From CBDBND01 sp965262665 (GTDB lineage: Bacteria; Pseudomonadota; Alphaproteobacteria; Rhodospirillales; Rhodospirillaceae): 64,000 bases of DNA. The first letter of the stretch is position 1. Each line of letters opens with the position of its first letter. Location: assembly GCA_965262665.1 (NCBI GenBank), contig CBDHFR010000003.1, positions 310,001-374,000 on the forward strand, written 5' to 3'. Of this stretch, positions 35,574 through 44,419 are shown one piece after another. The notes beneath the pieces are model-generated. The model was not told where the DNA came from and did not search any database. It was given only the letters and a program-made list of their open reading frames with translations. A program made the translations under genes and the position numbers.

Positions 35574-36236
35574 TCAGTTCTTACCGCGTAGCCACTCCTT
35601 CACCGTATCCACGGATTCGACATCACAATATTTAAGAGCGAGGTCTGTGAGATTGGCGAAGTGATAGCTTTCGTGTTTGTCGGCGACGCATTCTTCAATC
35701 ACCGTGGTGCGATAACCGCGCGACAGACTGTCAACGCCTGCGGCCCGAATGCAGCCCGATGTGGAGCCGCCGGTAAGGAGTACGGTGTCGACTTGGTGGA
35801 ACACCAAAAGCGACTGAAGATTGGTTTCGAAAAACGGCGACGGCATCTTCTTGTCCATAACGATGTCGCTGTCTTTGCGGTCGATCCGGTCGTCAAATTC
35901 AGCACGTTGTGATTTGTACTTGATGTTTTGCAGGCTGTCGGGGGTGTCGGTGCGCGTTCCCCACACGCCGCAGTCCTCACCGGACTCCACATAAGCCACA
36001 TAGGTCCAGATCACCGGCCAGCCTTTTACGCGAACCACCTCTGCCACTTCGTTGATGTGCTGAATCTGATTGGGATCGTTCTCATAGGCCGTCTTGAACA
36101 GATCGGTCCGAGTGTAAGCTTTTTGAACGTCAACATTGACCAAGGCCGCCTTATTGCCGAAGCCGAACTTGGCGCGCTTGGGATTGGCTTTGACTTCTTC
36201 GTAGAGCTGGCGGGCTGTCTTATCGGACAGTTCCAT
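35574..36236 (-). CDS. Isochorismatase-family amidase (N-carbamoylsarcosine amidase-like)
   Basis: 220 residues. The cysteine hydrolase triad is Asp36 (ALVNVDVQKAYTR), a Lys in MDKKMPSPFF and Cys162 (GGSTSGCIRAAGVD). This family hydrolyses amides such as N-carbamoylsarcosine, and includes the maleamate amidase NicF. In this operon, between imidase-like genes and a maleate-type hydratase/lyase set, a half-amide hydrolase role (releasing ammonia from an alkylmaleamate) fits well but is inferred. It is 46 bases upstream of deacetylase B. Confidence 0.85.
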   Translation of the reverse strand: MELSDKTARQLYEEVKANPKRAKFGFGNKAALVNVDVQKAYTRTDLFKTAYENDPNQIQHINEVAEVVRVKGWPVIWTYVAYVESGEDCGVWGTRTDTPDSLQNIKYKSQRAEFDDRIDRKDSDIVMDKKMPSPFFETNLQSLLVFHQVDTVLLTGGSTSGCIRAAGVDSLSRGYRTTVIEECVADKHESYHFANLTDLALKYCDVESVDTVKEWLRGKN

Positions 36237-36363
36237 GGCGGTGCATCCCCTTTAACTTTCTCATTTGTGCGTTTTTATAGCCGCAGGCGCGACGTTGATA
36301 TTTGCCGCTGCCGCAGCGTTGTTCAGACCGAGAATAGCCTTGCCAGAAGGGGAATCAAACCGC

Positions 36364-37254
36364 CTATTCCGCCGCCTTCAAAGTCTCCGGGCCGTAGCGT
36401 TTGCCGCTGTCCAGCAAGTCCTGGGTACCGAGCAGATCGTTGAGGCCGTTGAAATCGAACATGCGGTCCCGCACCTGGGCCGTCGAGCCGTCCTCCTTAA
36501 GGGCGCGCAGATAGTCCTGACCCGCCTTGGCGACCATGCGGACCATGGCGCCCGGGAAGATCACGAACTTAAAGCCCATGTCGCCTAGGTCCTGAGCGGA
36601 AGACAACGGCGTCTTGCCCCCTTCCACCATATTGGCCAGCAAGGGCACCCGGTTGGCAAAGCGTTCTCCGATGGTGGTCATCTGTTCGATGGACCGGGGC
36701 GCTTCGATGAACAGCATGTCGGCGCCGGCCTCCGCATAGGCATCCGCCCGATCCAAAGCGGCCTCAAAGCCCTCCACGGCGATGGCATCTGTACGTCCGA
36801 CAATGACGGTGTCGTCATCGAGGCGCGCGTCCTGGGCGGCTTTGATCTTGCCCACCATCTCTGCTGTCGAGACCAGGGTCTTACCGTCGAGATGGCCGCA
36901 GCGTTTAGGTGTGGTCTGGTCTTCCAGTTGCAATCCGGAAGCGCCGGCGCGCTCGAACATGCGCACCGTGCGCTGAACGTTCAGCGCATTGCCAAAGCCG
37001 GTGTCCGCATCGACCACAAATGGAATCTCGATGCGGTCGCGGATCTTGGCAATGGTGTCGGCCACTTCGGAACACGTGGTTAAGCCGATGTCCGAGCGGC
37101 CGAGGCGGGCATAGGCAATACTGGCACCGCCCACATAGGCCGCATCAAAACCCGCCTGTTCCACCAGCAGGCCAGTAAGGCCATCGTACATACCAGGGGC
37201 GACAACCGTTTCAGGCCCGGCGAGCAAGTCCCGTAAGCGTTTTGCATGACTCAT
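36364..37254 (-). CDS. Isocitrate lyase/PEP mutase superfamily lyase (2-methylisocitrate / 2,3-dimethylmalate lyase-like)
   Basis: 296 residues. The Mg-binding motif VVDADTGFGNA is near residues 80-90, and the catalytic loop PKRCGHLDGKTL contains Cys119, as in methylisocitrate and 2,3-dimethylmalate lyases; a phosphonate mutase would lack this Cys. The expected reaction is cleavage of a substituted malate or isocitrate to a 2-oxoacid plus a carboxylate. Its ATG overlaps the TGA of the hydratase small-subunit gene (ATGA), so hydration and cleavage are translationally coupled. The same pairing of hydratase and lyase occurs in nicotinate fermentation. Confidence 0.85.
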   Translation of the reverse strand: MSHAKRLRDLLAGPETVVAPGMYDGLTGLLVEQAGFDAAYVGGASIAYARLGRSDIGLTTCSEVADTIAKIRDRIEIPFVVDADTGFGNALNVQRTVRMFERAGASGLQLEDQTTPKRCGHLDGKTLVSTAEMVGKIKAAQDARLDDDTVIVGRTDAIAVEGFEAALDRADAYAEAGADMLFIEAPRSIEQMTTIGERFANRVPLLANMVEGGKTPLSSAQDLGDMGFKFVIFPGAMVRMVAKAGQDYLRALKEDGSTAQVRDRMFDFNGLNDLLGTQDLLDSGKRYGPETLKAAE

Positions 37255-37772
37255 TTTGGTGGCGCTCCTGTTTTTAGGTCTCCGGCGTCAATTTTCTTTT
37301 TCAAGTACGGCATCAGTCCTCCCAGTTGAATCATCTCCATGAGATGTTCCGGTATGGGCGACACGGTGTAGGACTTGCTGGTGGTATCGTTTTTCACCGT
37401 CCCGGCAATAGGATCGACGGAGACCCTATCTCCGGTGCTGATTTCATCGGCTTCGGGAAATATCAGCGCGGGCGCACCGAAGTTCAGTGCGTTGCGGTAA
37501 AAGATGCGGGCAAAGGATTTGGCGAGAATTGCACCTACTTTCAGATGCACAAAAGACAAGGCCGCCTGTTCCCGGGCCGAGCCGATGCCGAAGTTGCGTC
37601 CGGCGACAACAATATCGCCTGGTTTCACGTTCGGTGCGAAGTCTGGGTTGACCGCTTCGCAACAGTGGCTCGCCATCACATCCATGGACTCTTTGAAGTA
37701 GATGCCGGGCGCCATGACATCGGAGTTGATTTCGTCGCCGAACACCCAGGCCTTGCCACTCACTTCACTCAT
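37251..37772 (-). CDS. Aconitase-superfamily hydratase, small subunit (LeuD/DmdB-like)
   Basis: 173 residues from the ATG at 37772, which overlaps the large-subunit stop (ATGA). The swivel-domain signature is KAWVFGDEINSDVMAPG, followed by GDIVVAGRNFGIGSAREQAALSFVHLKVGAILAKSFARIFYRNALN, which carries the active-site Ser/Arg loop (GSAREQAA). LeuD for leucine synthesis would act on isopropylmalate; the coupling to a lyase rather than leuB points instead to a substituted maleate/malate hydratase such as dimethylmaleate hydratase. Confidence 0.87.
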   Translation of the reverse strand: MSEVSGKAWVFGDEINSDVMAPGIYFKESMDVMASHCCEAVNPDFAPNVKPGDIVVAGRNFGIGSAREQAALSFVHLKVGAILAKSFARIFYRNALNFGAPALIFPEADEISTGDRVSVDPIAGTVKNDTTSKSYTVSPIPEHLMEMIQLGGLMPYLKKKIDAGDLKTGAPPK

Positions 37773-39040
37773 GACAGCATGTCCCTGGGATCGACGATCT
37801 CTCCGGCCACTGCCGCTGCTGCCACCGTGTAGGGCGAACCCAGATAGACGAATGCATCTTTCGATCCCATGCGGCCCTGGAAGTTTCTGTTGGTGGAGGA
37901 AATGCATACTTCCCCTTCGGCGATGATGCCGGCGCCCAAGCCGGCGCACGCGCCGCAGCCCGACGGTAGAATCATGCCACCGGCCTCGGTGATTGTGGCA
38001 AGCGTGCCGTCGGCCGCCGCCTCACGCATGATCTTTTTCGACGATGGCGCCACCATCAATCGCGTGCCGGACTTCACCTGGCGGCCTTTCAACACTGCCG
38101 CGACCATGTGCAGGTCCGTCAACTTGGCACCGACGCAGGCGCCGATGTAGGCCTGGTCCACTTTTATATGATCGCGTTCGTAGTCTTCTGCCGGCGCGGA
38201 GTTGGACGGCTTGTGCGGGGCCGCCACATAGGGCGCCAACGTCGACGCATCAAACGCATGTTCTGCACAAAATGCTGCATCGTTATCGCTGTGCCAATCC
38301 AACGCATCGACGACGGGTTCCGTGCCGCCGCCGCGGATCGCTTGTAGGGTGGTTTCATCGGGAGCAATGAGCCCGGTCTCTGCGCCCAACTCAGCGGCCA
38401 TGTTGGTCAGCACCATACGTTCCATCATCGACATGGCGCTGATCGTTTCACCACCGAATTCGACCACCTTAAAAGCGTTTTCCATACCTAGTTCGCGGGC
38501 GAGAAACAGCATGATGTCTTTGGCGGCAACGCCGGTGCCGAAGGATCCCGACCAATCCACCTTGATGGTTTCCGGCACCACCGACCAGATCTCGCCGGTA
38601 ATGACCACGCCGGTCATTTCAATGGCGCCGAAGCCTGCCATATAACAGCCGAACGCGCCGCCCATGGTGGAATGGCTGTCGCCGCCGCAACAGAACATAC
38701 CTGGTTGCAGATGGCCGTTCTCGGCCATCAGCACATGGCAGATGCCTTCCATGTCATAGAAATTGGTGATGTCGTATTTCTCGACAAAGTCACGGGTGAG
38801 TTTGAGAATAGCCGCGCTTTGCGGATCGGCGGCCGGGACGAAGTGATCAGCGACCACGACCACTTTGTCTTTGTCGTAGACCCCGACATTCAGTTGCATC
38901 AGCCGCGGCCAAATCTTTCGCGGGCCGCCGGAATCCAAAATCATCGCCAGATCAACGGCGCAGGTGACGATCTCGCCGGGCGATACGCTCTCCCGTCCCG
39001 AAGCCCGGGCCATGATTTTCTGGATCAGTGTGTGTCCCAT
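37769..39040 (-). CDS. Aconitase-superfamily hydratase, large subunit (LeuC/DmdA-like)
   Basis: 423 residues, the short two-subunit form. The [4Fe-4S] and active-site motifs are GGDSHSTMGGAFGC, IGACVGAKLTDL and ILPSGCGACAGLGAG, and HVLMAENG precedes them. Relatives are isopropylmalate isomerase, homoaconitase and dimethylmaleate hydratase. No leuA or leuB is nearby, so a catabolic hydratase is likelier. It is the first gene of the long minus-strand run; the 167-bp gap to the divergent methyltransferase gene should hold the promoter. Confidence 0.87.
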   Translation of the reverse strand: MGHTLIQKIMARASGRESVSPGEIVTCAVDLAMILDSGGPRKIWPRLMQLNVGVYDKDKVVVVADHFVPAADPQSAAILKLTRDFVEKYDITNFYDMEGICHVLMAENGHLQPGMFCCGGDSHSTMGGAFGCYMAGFGAIEMTGVVITGEIWSVVPETIKVDWSGSFGTGVAAKDIMLFLARELGMENAFKVVEFGGETISAMSMMERMVLTNMAAELGAETGLIAPDETTLQAIRGGGTEPVVDALDWHSDNDAAFCAEHAFDASTLAPYVAAPHKPSNSAPAEDYERDHIKVDQAYIGACVGAKLTDLHMVAAVLKGRQVKSGTRLMVAPSSKKIMREAAADGTLATITEAGGMILPSGCGACAGLGAGIIAEGEVCISSTNRNFQGRMGSKDAFVYLGSPYTVAAAAVAGEIVDPRDMLS

Positions 39041-39207
39041 ATCCTCTTCTTTCGATGGCGCTGACTCTAGACCCTTAGACGGGCCAAGCTAAGGGTTAAG
39101 AGGCTTTGGTTTCTGTAATGATCGCTCACACTTGCCTTCTCTAGGTCTTTGGGCGATTGCGATCAACTGGTAGCCAACCTGTATCCAGCCCTGTAAAACC
39201 AGGGCCC

Positions 39208-40455
39208 ATGACCCAGACATCTATCCCCTTACCCCCACCGTATGCCCGGCTCAACCGCCATTCGTTGTTGCCAGACGCTACTCACGATGACTCGGCGCGG
39301 ATGAATTTCCTCGCCAACCTTTTTACCCACATTGGAGCTGTTTTATATCCTGGCGTGCCTGCAGCCTACGAGGCTCGGGTCAAACCCGCATTCGATAAAA
39401 AGCATGGCCGTGACCCGGCGACCTCAGTGGAAGTGCGCGACGCCATGAAACCGGAATTTGCCTATCAATTCTGGTCGGCGGTCCGGCGCAACACCCAGGA
39501 ATGCCGTCAGCAGGTGGGGCGCGAACTCGTCTTCCACCAAATTGAAGATCTGGTTGAGCGGGCCAAAGAGATGAATGCCGGCAGCAACCGGCTACGGTTG
39601 GACCCATCCGTTGAGGTTCCCCGCTACCTGTCCGAGGTGGACAATCACGCCATGCCGGGCAGCTATTATTCGGAAGTAATACCCGACGATATTTCAGCGC
39701 CCGCCAATTACGAATCCGGGCACTACACCACTGTTTCTGGCGGCACCGGACCGAAAAGCGATCTGGTTGGACGCACCATGGCCAAGTGGTTGAAAGAGGC
39801 TCATCCGGATTTTCAGCCCAAACGCATTGTCGATATGGGGGCCGGTGCCGGTTTCAACACGCTGCCCCTTGCCGAAACCTATCCCGATGCAGAGGTGTGG
39901 GCCGTCGATGTGGCCGCACCCATGCTGCGCTATGGCCACGCCCGCGCCAAGGAAATGGGTGTGGAGAACATCATCTTTCAGCAGGCCAATGCGGCAACCA
40001 TCGAAATCGACGCCGGCAGTGCTGATTTGGTGCTGTCCGCCATGTTCTTCCATGAGACGTCAACCAAGGCGATGAAGGCACTTTTGAAAAAAGGTCACGA
40101 CTTGCTCGTACCGGGCGGCATGATGCTGCATATGGAGCAGCCTAATTTCGATCCGGATACATCGCCGTTCGAGAAATTCATCCGTGATTGGGACTCCTGG
40201 TACAACGCCGAGCCCTTCTGGGCAAAATTGCACACCATGGACGTCGAGGAAGAAATGATCGAAGCGGGGTTCGAGCCCGACGACATGTTTGAAGTTTCGG
40301 CACCCGTCGACCGGCACGGCGATGCCTATCCCACCTGGGCGGGGTCGGTTGGCCGGCACAGCCATGAAGCAAAAATGCGAGCGACAGCCGCAAAGCCCAA
40401 CCCCAAAAAAGCCGGGGGAATGTATATGTTTGGCGCTTTTAAGCAGGCTTCCTGA
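39208..40455 (+). CDS. Class I SAM-dependent methyltransferase with N-terminal helical domain (copy 1)
   Basis: 415 residues from the ATG at 39208. The N-terminal half (FLANLFTHIGAVLYPGVPAAYEARVKP, AYQFWSAVRRNTQECRQQVG) precedes a Rossmann methyltransferase domain: KRIVDMGAGAGFNTLPL (SAM motif I), DAEVWAVDVAAPML and LLVPGGMMLHMEQP. A broken paralogue lies at 58.6-59.8 kb. The substrate is unknown; small-molecule O- or N-methylation is inferred. It is divergent from the hydratase gene and 110 bases before the glutaryl-CoA dehydrogenase gene. Confidence 0.8.
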   Translation: MTQTSIPLPPPYARLNRHSLLPDATHDDSARMNFLANLFTHIGAVLYPGVPAAYEARVKPAFDKKHGRDPATSVEVRDAMKPEFAYQFWSAVRRNTQECRQQVGRELVFHQIEDLVERAKEMNAGSNRLRLDPSVEVPRYLSEVDNHAMPGSYYSEVIPDDISAPANYESGHYTTVSGGTGPKSDLVGRTMAKWLKEAHPDFQPKRIVDMGAGAGFNTLPLAETYPDAEVWAVDVAAPMLRYGHARAKEMGVENIIFQQANAATIEIDAGSADLVLSAMFFHETSTKAMKALLKKGHDLLVPGGMMLHMEQPNFDPDTSPFEKFIRDWDSWYNAEPFWAKLHTMDVEEEMIEAGFEPDDMFEVSAPVDRHGDAYPTWAGSVGRHSHEAKMRATAAKPNPKKAGGMYMFGAFKQAS

Positions 40456-40564
40456 ATTAGCAACGCTTGTGGCTGAAGGCCCATTCCCGGTACAGTCCGT
40501 CCCGCAAAAATAATCAAGAGGAACCGCCGTTTAAACTTTCTCGGGCGGTTCAGGGACAGCGCAC

Positions 40565-41788
40565 ATGGCCGCCGAAGCTCCTCACCATCCATCCACTGAT
40601 TCCCATGCCACGCCATGGGCGAAGTTCGATTGGCAAGACCCGCTGCTGTTGGAGGAGTTGCTGACCGAAGAGGAGCGCTTGGTGCGGGACTCTGCCCGGG
40701 CCTATGCCGAGGACAAGCTTCTGCCCCGCATCACTCAGGCGTTCCGCAATGAAACCTATGACCCGGCCATCTACCCTGAAATGGGTGCCGTCGGTTTGCT
40801 CGGCGCGACAGCATCCGAGGCTTACGGCGGCTCGGCCTTGGGCCACGTCGCCTATGGTTTGATCGCGCGTGAAATCGAGCGGGTGGATTCCGGTTACCGA
40901 TCGATGATCAGTGTCCAGTCTTCCTTGGTGGCATATCCGATCGCGGCCTACGGCACCGAAGAGCAGCGGCAAAAGTATTTGCCGGGTCTGATCAGCGGCG
41001 ATGAGATCGGGTGTTTTGGTTTGACCGAACCGGACTCTGGGTCCGACCCAGGCAGTATGGCCACGCGGGCAAAGAAAACCGACGGCGGCTATGTTCTCAC
41101 CGGCACCAAAACGTGGATTTCAAATTCACCAGTGGCCGACGTCTTTGTCATTTGGGCCAAGACGGAAGACGACGTCATTCGCGGCTTTGTTTTTGACAAA
41201 GGCACGAAAGGCCTGTCGGCACCGAAGATTGAAGGCAAGTTGTCTTTGCGCGCATCAGTCACCGGCCAAATCGTCATGGACGATGTTGAAGTTGGGGAAG
41301 ACGCCTTGTTGCCGAATGTGCAAGGCCTCAAAGGTCCGTTCGGCTGTCTCAACAAAGCCCGTTACGGGATTGCCTGGGGATGCATGGGGTCTGCCGAGTT
41401 CTGCTGGCACGCGGCGCGGCAGTACACGCTCGATCGCAAACAATTCGGCAAGCCATTGGCGCAAACCCAGCTCATCCAAAAAAAGCTGGCAGACATGCAA
41501 ACGGAAATCACTCTTGGGTTACACGCAGCGTTGCGTGTCGGCCGTATGATTGATGCCCATCAGTGTGCACCGGAAGACATTTCCCTGATCAAACGCAACA
41601 ACGCGGGTAAGGCACTGGACATTGCCCGCATGGCCCGGGACATGCACGGCGGCAACGGCATTGTCGATGAGTTTCACGTTATGCGCCATGCCATGAATTT
41701 GGAAACGGTCAACACCTATGAAGGGACACACGACGTGCACGCCCTCATTCTTGGTCGTGCCCAGACCGGCTTACAGGCCTTCTTCTAA
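40565..41788 (+). CDS. gcdH: Glutaryl-CoA dehydrogenase
   Basis: 407 residues of the acyl-CoA dehydrogenase family. The glutaryl-CoA subgroup is indicated by YRSMISVQSSLVAYPI, FGLTEPDSGSDPGSM, ISNSPVADVFVIWAK and NTYEGTHDVHALILGRA, with catalytic Glu386. The enzyme oxidises and decarboxylates glutaryl-CoA to crotonyl-CoA in lysine, tryptophan and aromatic degradation. No other glutarate genes adjoin it, apart from the response-regulator genes downstream. Subfamily is confident; the physiological substrate is not proven by sequence. Confidence 0.88.
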   Translation: MAAEAPHHPSTDSHATPWAKFDWQDPLLLEELLTEEERLVRDSARAYAEDKLLPRITQAFRNETYDPAIYPEMGAVGLLGATASEAYGGSALGHVAYGLIAREIERVDSGYRSMISVQSSLVAYPIAAYGTEEQRQKYLPGLISGDEIGCFGLTEPDSGSDPGSMATRAKKTDGGYVLTGTKTWISNSPVADVFVIWAKTEDDVIRGFVFDKGTKGLSAPKIEGKLSLRASVTGQIVMDDVEVGEDALLPNVQGLKGPFGCLNKARYGIAWGCMGSAEFCWHAARQYTLDRKQFGKPLAQTQLIQKKLADMQTEITLGLHAALRVGRMIDAHQCAPEDISLIKRNNAGKALDIARMARDMHGGNGIVDEFHVMRHAMNLETVNTYEGTHDVHALILGRAQTGLQAFF

Positions 41789-41807
41789 TCACGAGGACTG
41801 GTGCGCC

Positions 41808-42198
41808 ATGACCGAACCAGCCAGTCTTCGGGTCCCCCCTGTTGGTCGATGACGACTCGGCCTTGCGCATGATGTTTTCAGCCCTTCTTCAAGCCGCAGG
41901 AATGGCTGTTGTGGGTGAAGCTGCGGATGGCCAACAAGCTGTGGACTTTTTTAAGACCCATCATCCCGACGTTGTCCTGATGGACCTCAATATGCCCGGA
42001 ATGGATGGCCTTGAAGCCCTCAAGCACATCATGCAAGAGAGTGCCGATACGGTGGTGATCATGTTGTCGGGGCTACGTGACGAGAACCCGCTTCAAAACT
42101 GCGTCGATGCCGGAGCAGTGGGGTATATTCGTAAGGACAAACCGGTGACGAATCTGGCCAACACCGTTCGCCGCCTCTATGAAGACTCACGTACCTAG
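41808..42198 (+). pseudogene. Receiver-only response regulator, frameshifted in a C6 run
   Basis: The ATG at 41808 gives MTEPASLRVPP and then stops; the receiver LLVDDDSALRMMFSALLQAAG, DVVLMDLNMPGMDGLEALKH, VIMLSGLRDENPLQ and VGYIRKDKP follows in the next frame. Removing one C from the run of six near 41831 joins them. An internal TTG start at 41842 would miss the first beta-strand. The DDD acid pocket, phosphoacceptor Asp and Lys are all present. The final TAG is made by the TA target plus the first base of the adjacent IS630 element, so the original C-terminus may also have been lost. Confidence 0.75.
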
Positions 42199-43246
42199 AG
42201 CGTTTCCGCGGTTGAATGAATCAAAATTTTGTTGTCATGGTCTTGGCGGACTGATTCGATAGCCGCTTTGGCGGGGGCATCGTGGCTGTATCGGAAGACC
42301 TGCGTATTCGTTTGGCGAGGAAAGTGGCGTCGGGCATGTCGCGCCGTCAGGCGGCGGCCCTTTTTGAGGTGAGCGCAAGCTCGGCGGTGCGGGATGGCGG
42401 GCGATATGAAGACGAGGGGACTGTCGCGGTCAAGCCACGGCCGTCGCGCCAGCGCCGTCTTGATCCTTGACGGCGAGGATATCCTGCGCTGGATTAAGGA
42501 GACGCCAGACCCGACACTGCAAGAGCTGTCTGAGCGTCTGGACGAAGTTCACCAAGTGATTGCGCCGACTTCGACGATTAATGACTGGTTCCGCGCGCGC
42601 AAGATCAGCTTTAAAAAAACCGCCCACGCCAGTGAACAGGAACGCGCGGATGGGCAGGCAGCACGCGTGGTTTGGCGCCAACGTCAGGCCCGGCTCCCGG
42701 CCCATCCCGAGCGGGTCGGCAGGATCGTGTTCCTTGACGAAACAAGTATCAATACCAAAATGGCGCGCCTGCGGGGGCGCTGTCCCAGCGGCCAGCGGAT
42801 GGTTGCCGCCATTCCCCATGGTCATTGGAAAACCATGACCTTCATTGCCGGATTGCGCGGTGACGGCCTGACCGCGCCCTGGGTGATCGAGGGCGCCATG
42901 GACGGTGATGCATTCGAGCAGTACATCAAAACGCAACGCGCCCCGACCCTTCAAAAAGGCGCTGTTGTTGTCCCCGGCAATCTGCCGGCCGACAAACGCG
43001 ACGGTGCCAGGCGGGCGGTTGAAAAGCGGGGCGCATGGCTTTTGTTCCTGCCGCCCTATGCGCCGGACTTCAACCCGATCGAGCTCGCATTTTCAAAGTT
43101 CAAAGCTCACATGAAGCGCTTAAAACCCCGCACCATCGATGATCTGTGGAAAGCCGCCGGTAACGTCTGCGGCCTCTTCAATCACGCGCACTGCAGGAAC
43201 TTCTTGGTTGCTGACGGCTATGCGTCAGAATAAATCGGAAATGCTA
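42198..43246. mobile_element. IS630-family insertion sequence A
   Basis: A 1049-bp element with short imperfect inverted ends (GAGCGTTTCCG at 42198 and TAGCATTTCCG inverted at 43236-43246, 9 of 11 matching), flanked by TA at 42196-42197 and 43247-43248 as expected for IS630. The transposase gene inside is frameshifted, so the copy is dead by itself. It abuts IS630 element B, with which it shares the TA at 43247-43248. Confidence 0.82.
42282..43233 (+). pseudogene. IS630-family transposase A, frameshifted
   Basis: The GTG at 42282 begins VAVSEDLRIRLARKVASGMSRRQAAALFEVSASSAVR (helix-turn-helix) and runs to RQRRLDP and a stop. The frame resumes as DGEDILRWIKETPDPTLQEL with the DDE parts RIVFLDETSINTKMARLRG, GAVVVPGNLPADK (the usual Asp in V-x-D-N is altered to PGN) and PPYAPDFNPIELAFSKFKAH. 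One extra T near 42464 explains the shift. The altered second Asp suggests it was inactive even before the frameshift. Confidence 0.85.
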
Positions 43247-44328
43247 TAGTGGATTGATTCCAACGTTTGGAACCCTCTGTTTCGTGCGGCGATGATATGA
43301 TCGGGGTCGGCTTTCCAGATCAAGGGTTTTGGGTTTGCGTCATTGTATTCGCGGACAAGGCGGTTGATGGCGGCCTGAAGGTCGACGACGGATTGGAAGA
43401 CGCCACACTTGAGCCCGCGCCGCGTGAGTTTGGCGAAGAAGCCCTCGACGGCATTGAGCCACGAGCACGAGGTCGGCGTGAAGTGGAAGGTCCAGCGTGG
43501 ATGGCGGGCGAGCCAGGCGCGGACCTTGTCCTTCTTGTGCGCAGCGTAGTTGTCGAGGATGACGTGGACGGCCTTGTCCGTCGGCACCTCGCGCTCGATG
43601 CGGTTGAGGAAGCGGATGAACTCCTGATGGCGGTGGCGCTGCATGTTCTGTGCGATGACCGTACCGTCCAGCACGTTGAGCGCGGCGAACAGCGTCGTCG
43701 TGCCATGCCGTTTGTAATCATAGGTCATCGTACCGGCGCGGCCCTTCTTCATCGGCAGGCCGGGTTGGGTGCGGTCGAGAGCCTGGATCTGCGACTTCTC
43801 ATCAACCGACAGCACCACGGCATGGGCCGGCGGGTCGACATACAAGCCGACGATATCCGTGAGCTTCTCGGCAAAGGCGGGATCATTGGAGAGCTTGAAG
43901 TGCCGCCAGCGGTGCGGGCTGAGGCCATGGGCCTTCCAGATCGCCTGGACCGCCGCCGCCGCGACGCCAGCAACCTTCGCCATCGCGCGCAGCGTCCAGT
44001 GGGTCGCCTCGTGCGGCGGCGCTTGCTGGGTCAGGCGGACGATCTCGGCGACGCGCTCCGGCGGGATCGGCGCTTTGCCAGGCGGACGGGACTTGTCGCG
44101 AAGCAAGCCGTTGACACCCTCGTGCATGAACCGCTCCTGCCAGCGCCACACGCAGGTCTTGGACTTGCCGGTCGCGCGCATGATCGCCGAAGTGCCGAGC
44201 CCCGCGTCGGTCTTCAGGATGATCCGCGCCCGCCAGAGGTGTTTCTGCGCGCTCTTCGGGTCCGCGACGATCGCTTGCAATCGCTGACGGTCGCCAGACG
44301 TGACAGTAAAATGGATGCCGGTACGCAT
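43225..44328 (-). CDS. IS630-family transposase B
   Basis: About 367 residues from the ATG at 44328; the open frame extends to 44355. The helix-turn-helix is SAIMRATGKSKTCVWRWQERF. The DDE triad is VVLSVDEKSQIQALDR, VHVILDNYAAHKKDKV and SCSWLNAVEGFFAKLTRRGLK, all intact. The element ends inside the codons for LESIH; the next codon is TAT, made from the TA target plus a T of element A, so translation continues for seven codons into element A before TGA at 43225. In a target giving TAA or TAG the protein would end at the border. Confidence 0.9.
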   Translation of the reverse strand: MRTGIHFTVTSGDRQRLQAIVADPKSAQKHLWRARIILKTDAGLGTSAIMRATGKSKTCVWRWQERFMHEGVNGLLRDKSRPPGKAPIPPERVAEIVRLTQQAPPHEATHWTLRAMAKVAGVAAAAVQAIWKAHGLSPHRWRHFKLSNDPAFAEKLTDIVGLYVDPPAHAVVLSVDEKSQIQALDRTQPGLPMKKGRAGTMTYDYKRHGTTTLFAALNVLDGTVIAQNMQRHRHQEFIRFLNRIEREVPTDKAVHVILDNYAAHKKDKVRAWLARHPRWTFHFTPTSCSWLNAVEGFFAKLTRRGLKCGVFQSVVDLQAAINRLVREYNDANPKPLIWKADPDHIIAARNRGFQTLESIHYSISDLF

Positions 44329-44397
44329 CGCACAGACTCGCATGACACCGCACAATACGGAATCCCAAAGCGGACTCTTTCGTTCCGGTCAATCCGC
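43249..44397. mobile_element. IS630-family insertion sequence B
   Basis: A 1149-bp element with ends GTGGATTGATTCCAACG at 43249 and, inverted at 44397, GCGGATTGACCGGAACG, flanked by TA at 43247-43248 and 44398-44399. It holds an intact transposase on the minus strand. It apparently inserted into the TA next to element A, so both share one target dinucleotide. Together they separate two receiver genes that look like former neighbours. Confidence 0.83.
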
Positions 44398-44419
44398 TAG
44401 GAAGTAATGGGAAAAGGCC

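Noticed and set aside
36364..37254. Phosphoenolpyruvate mutase for phosphonate synthesis
   Set aside because: The KRCGH loop with its catalytic Cys is a lyase feature, and no phosphonate genes are nearby.
37769..39040. leuC-leuD of leucine biosynthesis
   Set aside because: The subunits are coupled to a methylisocitrate-lyase-type enzyme, and leuA and leuB are absent, so a catabolic hydratase is more likely. Phylogeny could still overturn this.
43267..44400. 377-codon plus-strand open frame opposite IS630 transposase B
   Set aside because: It is the antisense of an intact DDE transposase and has no family motifs; its composition is that of a complementary-strand frame.
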